Assembly (NCBI GenBank): GCA_017547315.1
Contig: JAFYQA010000205.1
Coordinates: 1-8,181 of the forward strand
Direction: 5' to 3'
Length of the DNA stretch: 8,181 bases
DNA from: Roseburia sp.
GTDB lineage: Bacteria > Bacillota_A > Clostridia > Lachnospirales > Lachnospiraceae
Shown here: positions 1 to 6,580 of the stretch, piece by piece
Layout of the letters: the number at the start of each line of letters is the position of its first letter
Numbering within the stretch: position 1 is the stretch's first letter
Translations under genes and position numbers: made by a program
The notes under the pieces: generated by a model
What the model saw: only the letters and a program-made list of their open reading frames with translations
Database searches by the model: none
Told to the model about the DNA's origin: nothing

Positions 1-996
1 TATGTACAGACAATCGGAACGTTAAATTATCATATTTACGGTACGCGCAACCAGAATTTGCAGCTTGAATGGGATTCGTCTTATGTAGACGCATGCCAGA
101 AGAAGTTACGCACTGATTTTATTGTAGGGTTAGTGTGGGCAATAATCGGTATTGTATTGTTGGGATGGCTTATACTCTGGCGAGATGGTGGATATTTCCT
201 GTTGAATTGCGTAGAAAATAGCGGAGAAAAGGAATTATTTTATGCATCGATGCTACTTTTTGCAATATACAATTGGAACAGAGAAGCTGCCGGACAATCT
301 CGGCTTTATAGAAGATTAAAGGGAATAGAGTCTGGTGAAGAGAATTATGAGTATGATAGTTATAATAATTTTGAAGGATATCCATGGTTCCCTTATGGAT
401 TAAGGCAAATCATGTTGGTTGCAATGAGTGTGATTTTGGTGATAGTAGGTTTTGTGGAGGTGAAGGAGAGTAGAAATTTTGATGATTGTCAGCCAGAACT
501 TGCCTGTGTTGATTTGCGGACGTTAGAAGAGGAAGGATTTGAAATAACGCAGATTACTTGGGATGATAATCCGGGATTGAATTTCGGAAATCGTATTTTG
601 GAAAAGTTTGGATTATTTACAGAGTATTTTTATGAAGTGGATCAGTATGGGACTGATGCAAATGGCGAAAGAGTGCAGATTTTTGGATGTTATTATAAAG
701 TAAGACCTGATGGACTGGCGGTAGAGCTATTGGAACAGCTAATCGATAGAAGCACAAGTTATATGTATGAGCATCAGTATGGTGATAAAGATAAAAAGCT
801 GCCACCGGATTATTGGAGCATTACTGAACTGGAAAATACTGGCTTTACAAAGCTTGTAGTGGCAGAAGCTTTGGCTGAAAAAGCACCGCTTATGATTTTT
901 GCGCAGAAGGAAGATGTCGTAATTTATCTGAGGTATTCAGGAAGTCTTCCAGCTGAACGCTTTATAGGGGAATTAGAGCACCTGTATAGCGAGTAA
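1..996 (+). CDS. Hypothetical three-helix membrane protein, 5'-truncated by the window edge
   Basis: The reading frame is open from base 1 to the TAA at 994-996, giving 331 visible residues. A TTG at 58 is the first possible start, but it has no Shine-Dalgarno sequence, and the codons before it read as ordinary coding sequence, so the true start is probably upstream of the window. Hydrophobic segments lie at about visible residues 40-60, 79-92 (short) and 136-153. A soluble, acidic C-terminal domain of about 178 residues follows. By alternation of helices and positive charges (RLYRRLK between helices 2 and 3), helices 2 and 3 are joined by a cytoplasmic loop and the C-terminal domain would face outside; this is inferred. 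I recognise no catalytic motif. The mix of membrane helices with a C-terminal domain containing a 'YEVDQYG' stretch is loosely reminiscent of uncharacterised Lachnospiraceae membrane proteins (possibly DUF2812-like), but I would not assign it. It ends 155 bp before the next gene's preferred start. Confidence 0.75.
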   Translation, partial: YVQTIGTLNYHIYGTRNQNLQLEWDSSYVDACQKKLRTDFIVGLVWAIIGIVLLGWLILWRDGGYFLLNCVENSGEKELFYASMLLFAIYNWNREAAGQSRLYRRLKGIESGEENYEYDSYNNFEGYPWFPYGLRQIMLVAMSVILVIVGFVEVKESRNFDDCQPELACVDLRTLEEEGFEITQITWDDNPGLNFGNRILEKFGLFTEYFYEVDQYGTDANGERVQIFGCYYKVRPDGLAVELLEQLIDRSTSYMYEHQYGDKDKKLPPDYWSITELENTGFTKLVVAEALAEKAPLMIFAQKEDVVIYLRYSGSLPAERFIGELEHLYSE

Positions 997-1022
997 AGAA
1001 AGGAATGCTGATAAAATGTCTG

Positions 1023-1060
1023 AGAAAGCTCTTTCTAAATATCCAAAAATATTTTATAAT
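1023..1060 (+). promoter_or_regulatory. Candidate promoter with palindrome over -35, for the UDP-sugar pyrophosphorylase gene
   Basis: A perfect -10 box TATAAT is at 1055-1060. At 17-bp spacing the -35 is TTTCTA (1032-1037), which matches only three of six consensus bases. The -35 overlaps an inverted repeat AGAAAG-CT-CTTTCT (1023-1036), which could be a regulator site. Transcription would start near 1067 and leave a leader of about 85 nt before the ATG at 1152. The weak -35 leaves room for activator dependence or for simple read-through from the upstream gene. Confidence 0.4.
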
Positions 1061-1075
1061 TATGAAAGATAGTAA

Positions 1076-1104
1076 TATGAGCGGGATGAATACGAACGCT
1101 CATA
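1076..1104 (+). repeat. 8-bp perfect inverted repeat in the leader of the UDPGP gene
   Basis: TATGAGCG (1076-1083) and CGCTCATA (1097-1104) are exact reverse complements, separated by 13 bases. The repeat would lie about 10-38 nt downstream of the predicted transcription start. It could act as a DNA operator for a dimeric regulator or as a small RNA hairpin in the 5' leader. No T-tract follows, so it is not a terminator. Confidence 0.4.
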
Positions 1105-1151
1105 AGATGATTTATAGCGTAGGAGAGAAGGATTTTTCAATTGGAGGAAAT

Positions 1152-2360
1152 ATGAGAATTTACGAAGATGAAAAGCAGCGCTACATACAGGCAGCGTTAG
1201 CGATGGGTACACCAGAAGAACAGGAACAGTTAAAAGCAAAATTAGATACAATTGATTGGGCGATATTGGAGAATCTGGCGCATGCGGAGACTGGGCAGGA
1301 AAGAGGTGTATTTGCACCATTAGAAGCTGTAGAGGTGTCAGAGATTGCGGCAAGAAAAGAAGAATTCAGAGAAATCGGTTTAAAGGCAATCCGCGAATGT
1401 AAGGTGGGAGCAGTTTTATTAGCAGGAGGACAAGGAACACGTCTTGGTCTTGATAAGCCAAAAGGAACGTTAAATATTGGTTTGACGAAAGACCTGTATT
1501 TATTTGAACAGTTAGTAAGGAATCTGCAGGACGTTACCGATGAAGCAGGTGCCTATGTGCCGTTTTATATTATGACAAGTAATATCAATAATGACGATAC
1601 AGTAGCATTTTTTGAAGAACATAATTACTTTGGATATCCGAAAGAATATGTGAAATTTTTTATTCAGGAAATGGCTCCGGCGTGCGATTATGATGGTAAT
1701 GTTTATATGGTATCTAAGACGGAAGTTGCGATGTCACCGAATGGAAATGGTGGCTGGTTTGCTTCTATGGTGAAAGCCGGTTTGTTGGAAGATATCCATG
1801 AAAAAGGAATTGAATGGTTGAATGTATTTGCTGTTGATAACTGTTTGCAGCGTATCGCAGATCCGCTTTTTGTGGGGGCAACTATTGCTTCGGGTATGGA
1901 AAGTGGTGCGAAGGTAGTTCGCAAGGCGGCACCGGATGAAAAGGTTGGTGTACTTTGTACAGAGGATGGGAAACCTTCTATTGCGGAATATTATGAGATG
2001 ACGGAGGAAATGGCAACTTTACGGAAAGAAAATGGTGATTTGGCATATGGTTTTGGCGTTATTTTGAATTATCTTTTCACTGTAGAGAAGTTGGAAAAAA
2101 TTGTAAATGACAGTATGATGACACATATTGTCGAGAAAAAGATTCCATACATGGATGAGAATGGAGATTTTGTAAAACCGGAAGCTCCGAATGGTTATAA
2201 ATTCGAGTTGTTAGTATTGGATATGGTACATATGATGGAAGATTGTCTTCCTTATGAGATTGTAAGAGAGTGGGAGTTCGCACCAATTAAGAATCTCCAT
2301 GGTATTGATTCTTTGGATTCTGCGAGGGAGTTAATGAAAGGATGCGGAATTGACTTGTAG
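1152..2360 (+). CDS. UDPGP-family UDP-sugar pyrophosphorylase (UTP--hexose-1-phosphate uridylyltransferase)
   Basis: This 402-residue cytoplasmic enzyme probably joins UTP to a sugar 1-phosphate (glucose-1-P or N-acetylglucosamine-1-P), releasing pyrophosphate and giving a UDP-sugar for wall, capsule or exopolysaccharide synthesis. Seen in the sequence: the nucleotide-binding signature LAGGQGTRLG (90-99) followed by PKG (103-105); PNGNGGW (196-202), matching the UTP/sugar-binding loop of the family; and VDN (228-230), the metal-binding Asp region, followed by ADP. Together with YIMTS and the VGVLCTEDGKP stretch these resemble eukaryotic UAP1/UGP enzymes rather than bacterial GalU or GlmU. The ATG at 1152 is chosen because GGAGG lies at 1143-1147 and the protein then has normal family length. 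An in-frame ATG at 1005 would add 49 residues with an AAAGG only one base away and low-complexity sequence, so it is disfavoured. The family is secure; which sugar it uses is not. Confidence 0.88.
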   Translation: MRIYEDEKQRYIQAALAMGTPEEQEQLKAKLDTIDWAILENLAHAETGQERGVFAPLEAVEVSEIAARKEEFREIGLKAIRECKVGAVLLAGGQGTRLGLDKPKGTLNIGLTKDLYLFEQLVRNLQDVTDEAGAYVPFYIMTSNINNDDTVAFFEEHNYFGYPKEYVKFFIQEMAPACDYDGNVYMVSKTEVAMSPNGNGGWFASMVKAGLLEDIHEKGIEWLNVFAVDNCLQRIADPLFVGATIASGMESGAKVVRKAAPDEKVGVLCTEDGKPSIAEYYEMTEEMATLRKENGDLAYGFGVILNYLFTVEKLEKIVNDSMMTHIVEKKIPYMDENGDFVKPEAPNGYKFELLVLDMVHMMEDCLPYEIVREWEFAPIKNLHGIDSLDSARELMKGCGIDL

Positions 2361-2397
2361 AACTTGGTTTTGAAAAAGTATAGTGGAACTATGGTTT

Positions 2398-2403
2398 TAT
2401 AAT
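2398..2403 (+). promoter_or_regulatory. Possible -10 box before the small membrane protein gene
   Basis: A perfect TATAAT lies 45 bp before the ATG at 2448. No good -35 sits at 16-18 bp: the nearest, TTGAAA (2370-2375), is 22 bp away. The small gene may have its own weak promoter or may be transcribed with the upstream pyrophosphorylase, since no terminator is seen between them. Confidence 0.25.
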
Positions 2404-2447
2404 AGAAATAGCTACAGTACACAAAAAGATGAAGAACGAGGTTGGAA

Positions 2448-2681
2448 ATGAATCAGGATGGAAGACGCGCCTTTTTCTATGGAATGGGCGGAGTATATTT
2501 GATTTATCTGGCATATAGGATGTACACAGAACAGATGGCAGCAGGTGGGATGGAACCTGGAGTGCTCATTGCGACAGTGGCATTATTTGGCATAGCAGGA
2601 GCTGCACTTCTTATTTTTGCAATCTGGGTAGGCAAAAAGAGCGAGGATAAAGAGAAGAAAAATGACGAAGATGAAATATAA
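2448..2681 (+). CDS. Small two-helix membrane protein, function unknown
   Basis: This is a 77-residue protein with hydrophobic segments at about residues 9-26 and 38-61, a short glycine- and methionine-rich loop between them, and a strongly charged C-terminal tail (63-77) rich in Lys, Glu and Asp. The tail is probably cytoplasmic. The ATG at 2448 is preferred because GAGG at 2438-2441 is six bases upstream. A TTG two codons earlier (2442) would abut that site. It begins 87 bp after the pyrophosphorylase gene with no terminator between, so cotranscription is possible. It is the last plus-strand gene before the bidirectional terminator. I recognise no family; the base composition and codon use look native, and the clear ribosome site and helices support a real gene. 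Confidence 0.7.
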   Translation: MNQDGRRAFFYGMGGVYLIYLAYRMYTEQMAAGGMEPGVLIATVALFGIAGAALLIFAIWVGKKSEDKEKKNDEDEI

Positions 2682-2716
2682 ACGCAGATTTTTGGCGAGT
2701 AAAAGAGAATGGTAAG

Positions 2717-2777
2717 AAAAAGGAGTGTCACAAAATTCGTTGGTAAGATACCAATAGATTTTGTGACACTCCTTTTT
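2717..2777. terminator. Bidirectional Rho-independent terminator with 20-bp perfect stem
   Basis: The arms 2717-2736 (five A, then GGAGTGTCACAAAAT) and 2758-2777 are exact reverse complements over 20 bp. A nested stem TTGGTA (2740-2745) / TACCAA (2749-2754) with a three-base AGA loop sits inside. The 3-by-3 internal joints can form two G-U pairs in RNA, so the whole 61-nt element folds as one nearly continuous hairpin. An A-tract begins the left arm and a T-tract ends the right arm, so it can terminate in both directions. It lies between the plus-strand gene ending at 2681 and the minus-strand gene ending at 2792. Confidence 0.9.
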
Positions 2778-2791
2778 GACTTAACATAGAT

Positions 2792-3664
2792 TTATAAAAA
2801 AGTTTTAAAGTAATTGCATTGTGCGTCGTTGCATAGTGTACCGGTTTCATTGCGCATGTCTAAGTGGAAGACGTGTTGCAAAGGATTTGAATCATCACCA
2901 TATAATTTGTAGGTATAAGAAACCTGGAGTTCCTTCAGCTTCTTTTCAAACTCTTCTGTTTGATCTTTTAGGAAATCCTCGTTTGCTGTCATGATGTAGC
3001 AAGGCGGGAAGTTCTTATCAACAAAGTGAATAGGACTTACACTATAAAGTTCTTCTTCGATGCCCTTTCGTGGCAAAATATCCTTTTTGATTTGAAGTAG
3101 TACACCAGCACGTTCTGTACTTAAATTATAAACACCACAATTTAATGCAACTGCTTTTGGACAGAAATTTTCTGGTGGATTAAAACTGTAGTTGGCTGCA
3201 TAAGCAGGAGTGGTACACATAATGCAAAACAGGCTTAAAATATGTGCGCCAGCGGAATCGCCAACTGCAAAAATATTATCAGTGTCGAATTCGAAGGTCT
3301 TGGCATTCTTTAGTACCCAGTGGAAGACGTTGTTTGTATCTTCTAGGTGAGCAGGAAATTTATGCTTTGGAGCAAGGCGGTAGGAAAAATTCACAACGGC
3401 AAAACCGCGTTGTGCCAAACTCATGCAATAATATTGGTATAAGTCCTTGTCACCATATATCCATGCACCACCGTGTACACTGACGATAACCGGTAATTTT
3501 CCAGTGACATTTTTCGGACGGTATACATCAAGGACATTCATCTTATTCGGACCATAAGAAAGATTATCTACACGCAAAACGTCTGCCGGTGAAGTGAGTC
3601 CGGCATCTCTTTTTTTATCTGATTTACGTGTGCCGTGGCATATCAAAAAGGTTTTTAATGACAT
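2792..3664 (-). CDS. Alpha/beta-hydrolase (HSL/BD-FAE-like esterase/lipase)
   Basis: This 290-residue serine hydrolase probably cleaves carboxylic esters, for example acyl or acetyl groups on small molecules or glycans. Seen: the HGGAW oxyanion-hole motif at 64-68; the nucleophile elbow GDSAG at 135-139 with catalytic Ser137; the likely acid Asp230 in NEDFLKD; and the likely catalytic His264 in HVFH. The order and spacing of these elements match the hormone-sensitive-lipase/esterase group, and the length is normal. There is no signal peptide, so it is probably cytoplasmic. The start is supported by GGAGG on the minus strand (3671-3675), six bases from the ATG. It is a single-gene transcript: its own promoter lies at 3750-3778, the neighbour pfk diverges, and the bidirectional hairpin ends it. 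The natural substrate cannot be told from sequence, and no sugar-degradation gene sits beside it to hint at one. Confidence 0.88.
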   Translation of the reverse strand: MSLKTFLICHGTRKSDKKRDAGLTSPADVLRVDNLSYGPNKMNVLDVYRPKNVTGKLPVIVSVHGGAWIYGDKDLYQYYCMSLAQRGFAVVNFSYRLAPKHKFPAHLEDTNNVFHWVLKNAKTFEFDTDNIFAVGDSAGAHILSLFCIMCTTPAYAANYSFNPPENFCPKAVALNCGVYNLSTERAGVLLQIKKDILPRKGIEEELYSVSPIHFVDKNFPPCYIMTANEDFLKDQTEEFEKKLKELQVSYTYKLYGDDSNPLQHVFHLDMRNETGTLCNDAQCNYFKTFL

Positions 3665-3691
3665 GGTTTTCCTCCGATTGTTTTTTTAAAA

Positions 3692-3748
3692 TTAGCAACT
3701 ATTCAGAGCATCGTTCGCAGAAACACCTTGGCTTTAAATAGTTACTAA
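3692..3748 (-). repeat. Imperfect inverted repeat in the hydrolase 5' leader
   Basis: Positions 3692-3703 and 3737-3748 pair as an inverted repeat in 11 of 12 positions (core AACTATT/AATAGTT), with a 33-base spacer. The upstream arm overlaps the predicted transcription start of the hydrolase promoter, so in the minus-strand transcript it would form a 5'-leader hairpin ending about 27 nt before the start codon. It could also be a regulator site. Both arms are AT-rich and chance is possible. Confidence 0.3.
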
Positions 3749-3749
3749 A

Positions 3750-3778
3750 ATTATATAATTTTAACAGAGGTTTGGCAA
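3750..3778 (-). promoter_or_regulatory. Promoter of the alpha/beta-hydrolase gene
   Basis: On the minus strand, -35 TTGCCA (plus coordinates 3773-3778) and -10 TATAAT (3750-3755) are 17 bp apart, a near-consensus sigma-A-type promoter. The -10 lies inside a 16-bp AT-only palindrome (3747-3762). Transcription should start near 3743, leaving a leader of about 80 nt. Confidence 0.7.
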
Positions 3779-3796
3779 TATACCGGGTAAAATACA

Positions 3797-3825
3797 TTGA
3801 AGAAATGGACAAAATACTGTAAAAT
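3797..3825 (+). promoter_or_regulatory. Promoter of the pfk-dnaX operon
   Basis: -35 TTGAAG (3797-3802) and -10 TAAAAT (3820-3825) are separated by 17 bp and lie 36 bp before the pfk start codon. A second, perfect TATAAT (3833-3838) is also present, but its best -35, TGGACA (3806-3811), is 21 bp away. This promoter diverges from that of the hydrolase in the shared 196-bp intergenic region. Confidence 0.55.
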
Positions 3826-3860
3826 ATTCGTATATAATTACTCATTAGGAGGAAGGGTTT

Positions 3861-4934
3861 ATGAAGAGAATTGGGTTATTAACAAGCGGCGGTGACTGCC
3901 AGGCGTTAAATGCAGCAATGCGTGGTGTAGTAAAGGGTTTAAGTGCGAATTTAGATGATCTTGAAGTATACGGTTTTCATAACGGATATAAAGGGTTGAT
4001 ATATGGGGACTATCACCTTTTGACATCCAAGGACTTTTCCGGAATTTTGACAAAAGGCGGCACGATTTTGGGGTCTTCGCGTCAGCCATTTAAGCTTATG
4101 AGAGTACCGGATGAAAACGGTTTAGATAAAGTTGCGGCAATGAAGCATACTTATCATAAATTGAACTTAGACTGTCTTGTTATCCTCGGTGGTAATGGTA
4201 CACAAAAGACAGCAAATCTTTTAAGAGAAGAAGGGTTGAATATTATCCACTTGCCAAAGACGATTGATAATGATATTTATGGTACAGATGTGACATTTGG
4301 CTTCCAGAGTGCAATTGATATTGCAACGGATGTAATCGACTGTATTCATACGACAGCAGATTCCCATAACCGTATATTCATTGTAGAGGTAATGGGACAT
4401 AAAGTAGGTTGGTTGACTTTATATGCAGGTATTGCCAGTGGTGCGGATATCATTCTTTTACCAGAGATACCATACGATATTAAGAAAATCACAGATGCGA
4501 TTGACAAACGAAGCAAAGCGGGAAAAGGATTCACGATTCTTGCGGTAGCGGAAGGTGCTATTTCAAAAGAAGATGCAAAACTTTCTAAGAAAGAATACAA
4601 AGAAAAGCTTGCAAAACGTAAGTATCCTTCTGTATCATATGAAGTTGCAGCAGAGATTGAAAAAGTAACTGGGGCAGAGGTGCGTGTAACAGTACCTGGT
4701 CACATGCAGCGTGGCGGCAGCCCATGTCCATATGACCGTGTGCTTTGTACCAGATTAGGTGCAGCAGCGGCAAAAGCAATCATGGATAATGACTATGGCC
4801 ACATGATTGGTATGGTTAATGGCGAAACCAAGCGAGTTCCGTTGAAAGATGTAGCGGGCAAGCTTAAAATGGTAGAGCCGGATTGCCAGATGATTAAAGA
4901 AGCCAAACGAATTGGAATTAGTTTTGGAGATTAA
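3861..4934 (+). CDS. pfkA: 6-phosphofructokinase (mixed-substrate/group III type)
   Basis: This cytoplasmic glycolytic enzyme phosphorylates fructose 6-phosphate to fructose 1,6-bisphosphate. Seen in its 357 residues: the nucleotide loop LTSGGDCQALNAAMRG (7-22); the donor-site motif GGNGT (110-114); PKTIDND (132-138) with catalytic Asp136; substrate-binding Arg171 and VEVMG (175-179); and GHMQRGGSP (280-288). The protein is longer than E. coli PfkA (about 320 residues), mainly through a lysine-rich insert at about 232-258. The donor-site residue equivalent to E. coli Gly104 is Gly113, which favours ATP, whereas Lys133 replaces the Gly124 of classic ATP enzymes and is found in pyrophosphate-dependent enzymes. 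The Gly/Lys pair is known from group III ATP enzymes, so ATP is the better guess. AGGAGG at 3847-3852, eight bases upstream, fixes the start. The gene heads an operon with dnaX 14 bp downstream. Confidence 0.93.
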   Translation: MKRIGLLTSGGDCQALNAAMRGVVKGLSANLDDLEVYGFHNGYKGLIYGDYHLLTSKDFSGILTKGGTILGSSRQPFKLMRVPDENGLDKVAAMKHTYHKLNLDCLVILGGNGTQKTANLLREEGLNIIHLPKTIDNDIYGTDVTFGFQSAIDIATDVIDCIHTTADSHNRIFIVEVMGHKVGWLTLYAGIASGADIILLPEIPYDIKKITDAIDKRSKAGKGFTILAVAEGAISKEDAKLSKKEYKEKLAKRKYPSVSYEVAAEIEKVTGAEVRVTVPGHMQRGGSPCPYDRVLCTRLGAAAAKAIMDNDYGHMIGMVNGETKRVPLKDVAGKLKMVEPDCQMIKEAKRIGISFGD

Positions 4935-4948
4935 TTAGGAGTTAAAGA

Positions 4949-6517
4949 ATGTCTTATACGGCGTTATATCGTAAGTTTCGTCCGTCCGAATTTGAAGATG
5001 TAAAAGGACAGGACCATATTGTAACCACATTAAAAAATCAGATAAAAGCAGATAGAATCGGACATGCGTATTTGTTCTGCGGTACCAGAGGGACTGGTAA
5101 AACGACTATTGCTAAAATTTTTGCAAAAGCTGTGAACTGCGAGCATCCGGTGGATGGAAGCCCTTGCGGTGAGTGTGAGGTCTGTAAAGCGATTGCTGCG
5201 GGCAATTCCATGAATGTAATAGAAATAGATGCGGCATCTAACAATGGCGTGGATAATATCCGTCAGATTCGAGAAGAAGTAGAGTATCGACCGACTGAAG
5301 GTAAGTACAAGGTCTATATCATAGACGAGGTGCATATGCTTTCTATTGGAGCATTTAATGCATTGTTAAAGACCTTGGAAGAACCGCCATCATATGTTAT
5401 TTTTATTTTGGCGACGACAGAAGCGCATAAGATACCGATTACAATTTTATCACGTTGTCAGCGATACGATTTTCGTAGGATTTCCATCGATACCATCGCA
5501 GGACGATTGAATGAATTGATGGAAAAAGAGCAGATTAACGTAGAGGATAGAGCAATTCGTTATGTGGCGAAAGTGGCAGATGGTTCTATGCGAGATGCGT
5601 TAAGCCTTTTGGATCAGTGTATTGCTTTTTATCTGGGACAGGATTTGACTTATGAGAAAGTATTAGAGACATTAGGGGCAGTAGATACAGAAGTATTCAG
5701 CCAGCTTTTGCGTCAGATTATCGATAAAGATGTAGTGGGTGCCATTTCAAGTATTGATGAGCTGGTTGTAGAAGGCAGAGAACTGGGGCAGTTTGTTACA
5801 GATTTTGCGTGGTACATGCGCAACTTGCTTTTATTGCAGAGTTCTGATAATATGGAAGACGTTTTAGAGGTATCATCAGAGAATCTGGCATTGTTGAAAG
5901 AAGAAGCGGCGATGGTAGAAGCAGAAGTATTGATGCGCTATATCCGTATTTTCTCGGAACTTGCGAATCAGATGAAGTATGCCAGCCAGAAGCGTATTAT
6001 GCTTGAGATTGCAGTGATAAAGCTTTGCAGACCACAGATGGAAGATGATTACAGTTCCATCATTGACAGGGTAGAAAGTCTCGAAAAGAAATTGGAAAAA
6101 GGTGTGGTAGCTGTGGCACCGCAAAATGCCAGGCAAAGCGTAGAAGTGCAAACTGCGGAAGTAGAAAAAGCGCCTTTACCGAAAGCGATTCCGGAAGATA
6201 TTCAACAGGTCATAAGGAACTGGAAAGGAATTCTGTCGGGATTAACGGGACTTAGTAGAACGTACTATAATAAAGCGTTACCATCCCTTGGACCAGAAGA
6301 TAGCTTGATGCTGGTTTTTGAAGATCCGAATGCCTATGCTTACATCGCAGAGAATCGTTCGGAGTGTCAGGATTTCTTAAAGCGTGCAATCGCAGAGCGA
6401 ATAGGAAAAGAAGTGCAGGTTCAGGTGAAGCAGAACGAAAGTGGTCAGGCAAGTGATGCGGTTTATCCGGATTTGCGCCAGTTAATCAATTTTGATATTG
6501 AGGAAGATGATTTTTAA
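4949..6517 (+). CDS. dnaX: DNA polymerase III subunit gamma/tau
   Basis: This is the AAA+ ATPase core of the clamp loader, which loads the sliding clamp at primed DNA and, through tau, links polymerase to helicase. In 522 residues one sees: Walker A GTRGTGKT (45-52); four zinc-ligand cysteines at 64, 73, 76 and 79; Walker B DEVHM (126-130); sensor 1 ATT (155-157); the arginine-finger motif SRC (168-170); sensor 2 GSMRDALSLLDQ (213-224); then the collar domain, a variable charged linker (about 375-415) and a C-terminal tau region ending in an acidic tail. The length is near that of other Firmicutes (B. subtilis 563). AGGAG at 4937-4941, seven bases upstream and three bases after the pfk stop, sets the start and argues for cotranscription with pfk. 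No convincing frameshift site for a separate gamma form was found. Confidence 0.97.
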   Translation: MSYTALYRKFRPSEFEDVKGQDHIVTTLKNQIKADRIGHAYLFCGTRGTGKTTIAKIFAKAVNCEHPVDGSPCGECEVCKAIAAGNSMNVIEIDAASNNGVDNIRQIREEVEYRPTEGKYKVYIIDEVHMLSIGAFNALLKTLEEPPSYVIFILATTEAHKIPITILSRCQRYDFRRISIDTIAGRLNELMEKEQINVEDRAIRYVAKVADGSMRDALSLLDQCIAFYLGQDLTYEKVLETLGAVDTEVFSQLLRQIIDKDVVGAISSIDELVVEGRELGQFVTDFAWYMRNLLLLQSSDNMEDVLEVSSENLALLKEEAAMVEAEVLMRYIRIFSELANQMKYASQKRIMLEIAVIKLCRPQMEDDYSSIIDRVESLEKKLEKGVVAVAPQNARQSVEVQTAEVEKAPLPKAIPEDIQQVIRNWKGILSGLTGLSRTYYNKALPSLGPEDSLMLVFEDPNAYAYIAENRSECQDFLKRAIAERIGKEVQVQVKQNESGQASDAVYPDLRQLINFDIEEDDF

Positions 6518-6580
6518 TACAAGTGTGAATGGAACATTTGATTAAGATAGAATATTAGCAAGAAAACAAGGAGGACGAAT

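Noticed and set aside
1016..1072. 18-codon ORF (MSEKALSKYPKIFYNYER) as a leader peptide
   Set aside because: It overlaps the candidate promoter, its AAGGA is 11 bases away, and it lacks any run of regulatory codons.
1005..1151. N-terminal extension of the UDPGP protein from the ATG at 1005
   Set aside because: The only ribosome-site-like sequence is one base from the ATG, the extension does not look like family sequence, and the promoter-like elements and inverted repeat lie inside it. GGAGG before the ATG at 1152 is far better.
3244..3483. Plus-strand ORF of 79 codons inside the hydrolase gene
   Set aside because: It is the antisense shadow of a well-supported minus-strand gene and its peptide shows no recognisable feature.
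5029..5040. A-rich run in dnaX (A AAA AAT) as a programmed frameshift site for a short gamma form
   Set aside because: It falls near residue 30, far before the point where gamma forms end, and no stimulatory Shine-Dalgarno plus hairpin arrangement is apparent. The later GGAAAAAGG (near 6096) has too few A's.
5030..5335. Minus-strand ORF of 101 codons inside dnaX
   Set aside because: It lies wholly opposite the conserved ATPase region of dnaX, has no ribosome site I could support, and its peptide resembles no family.
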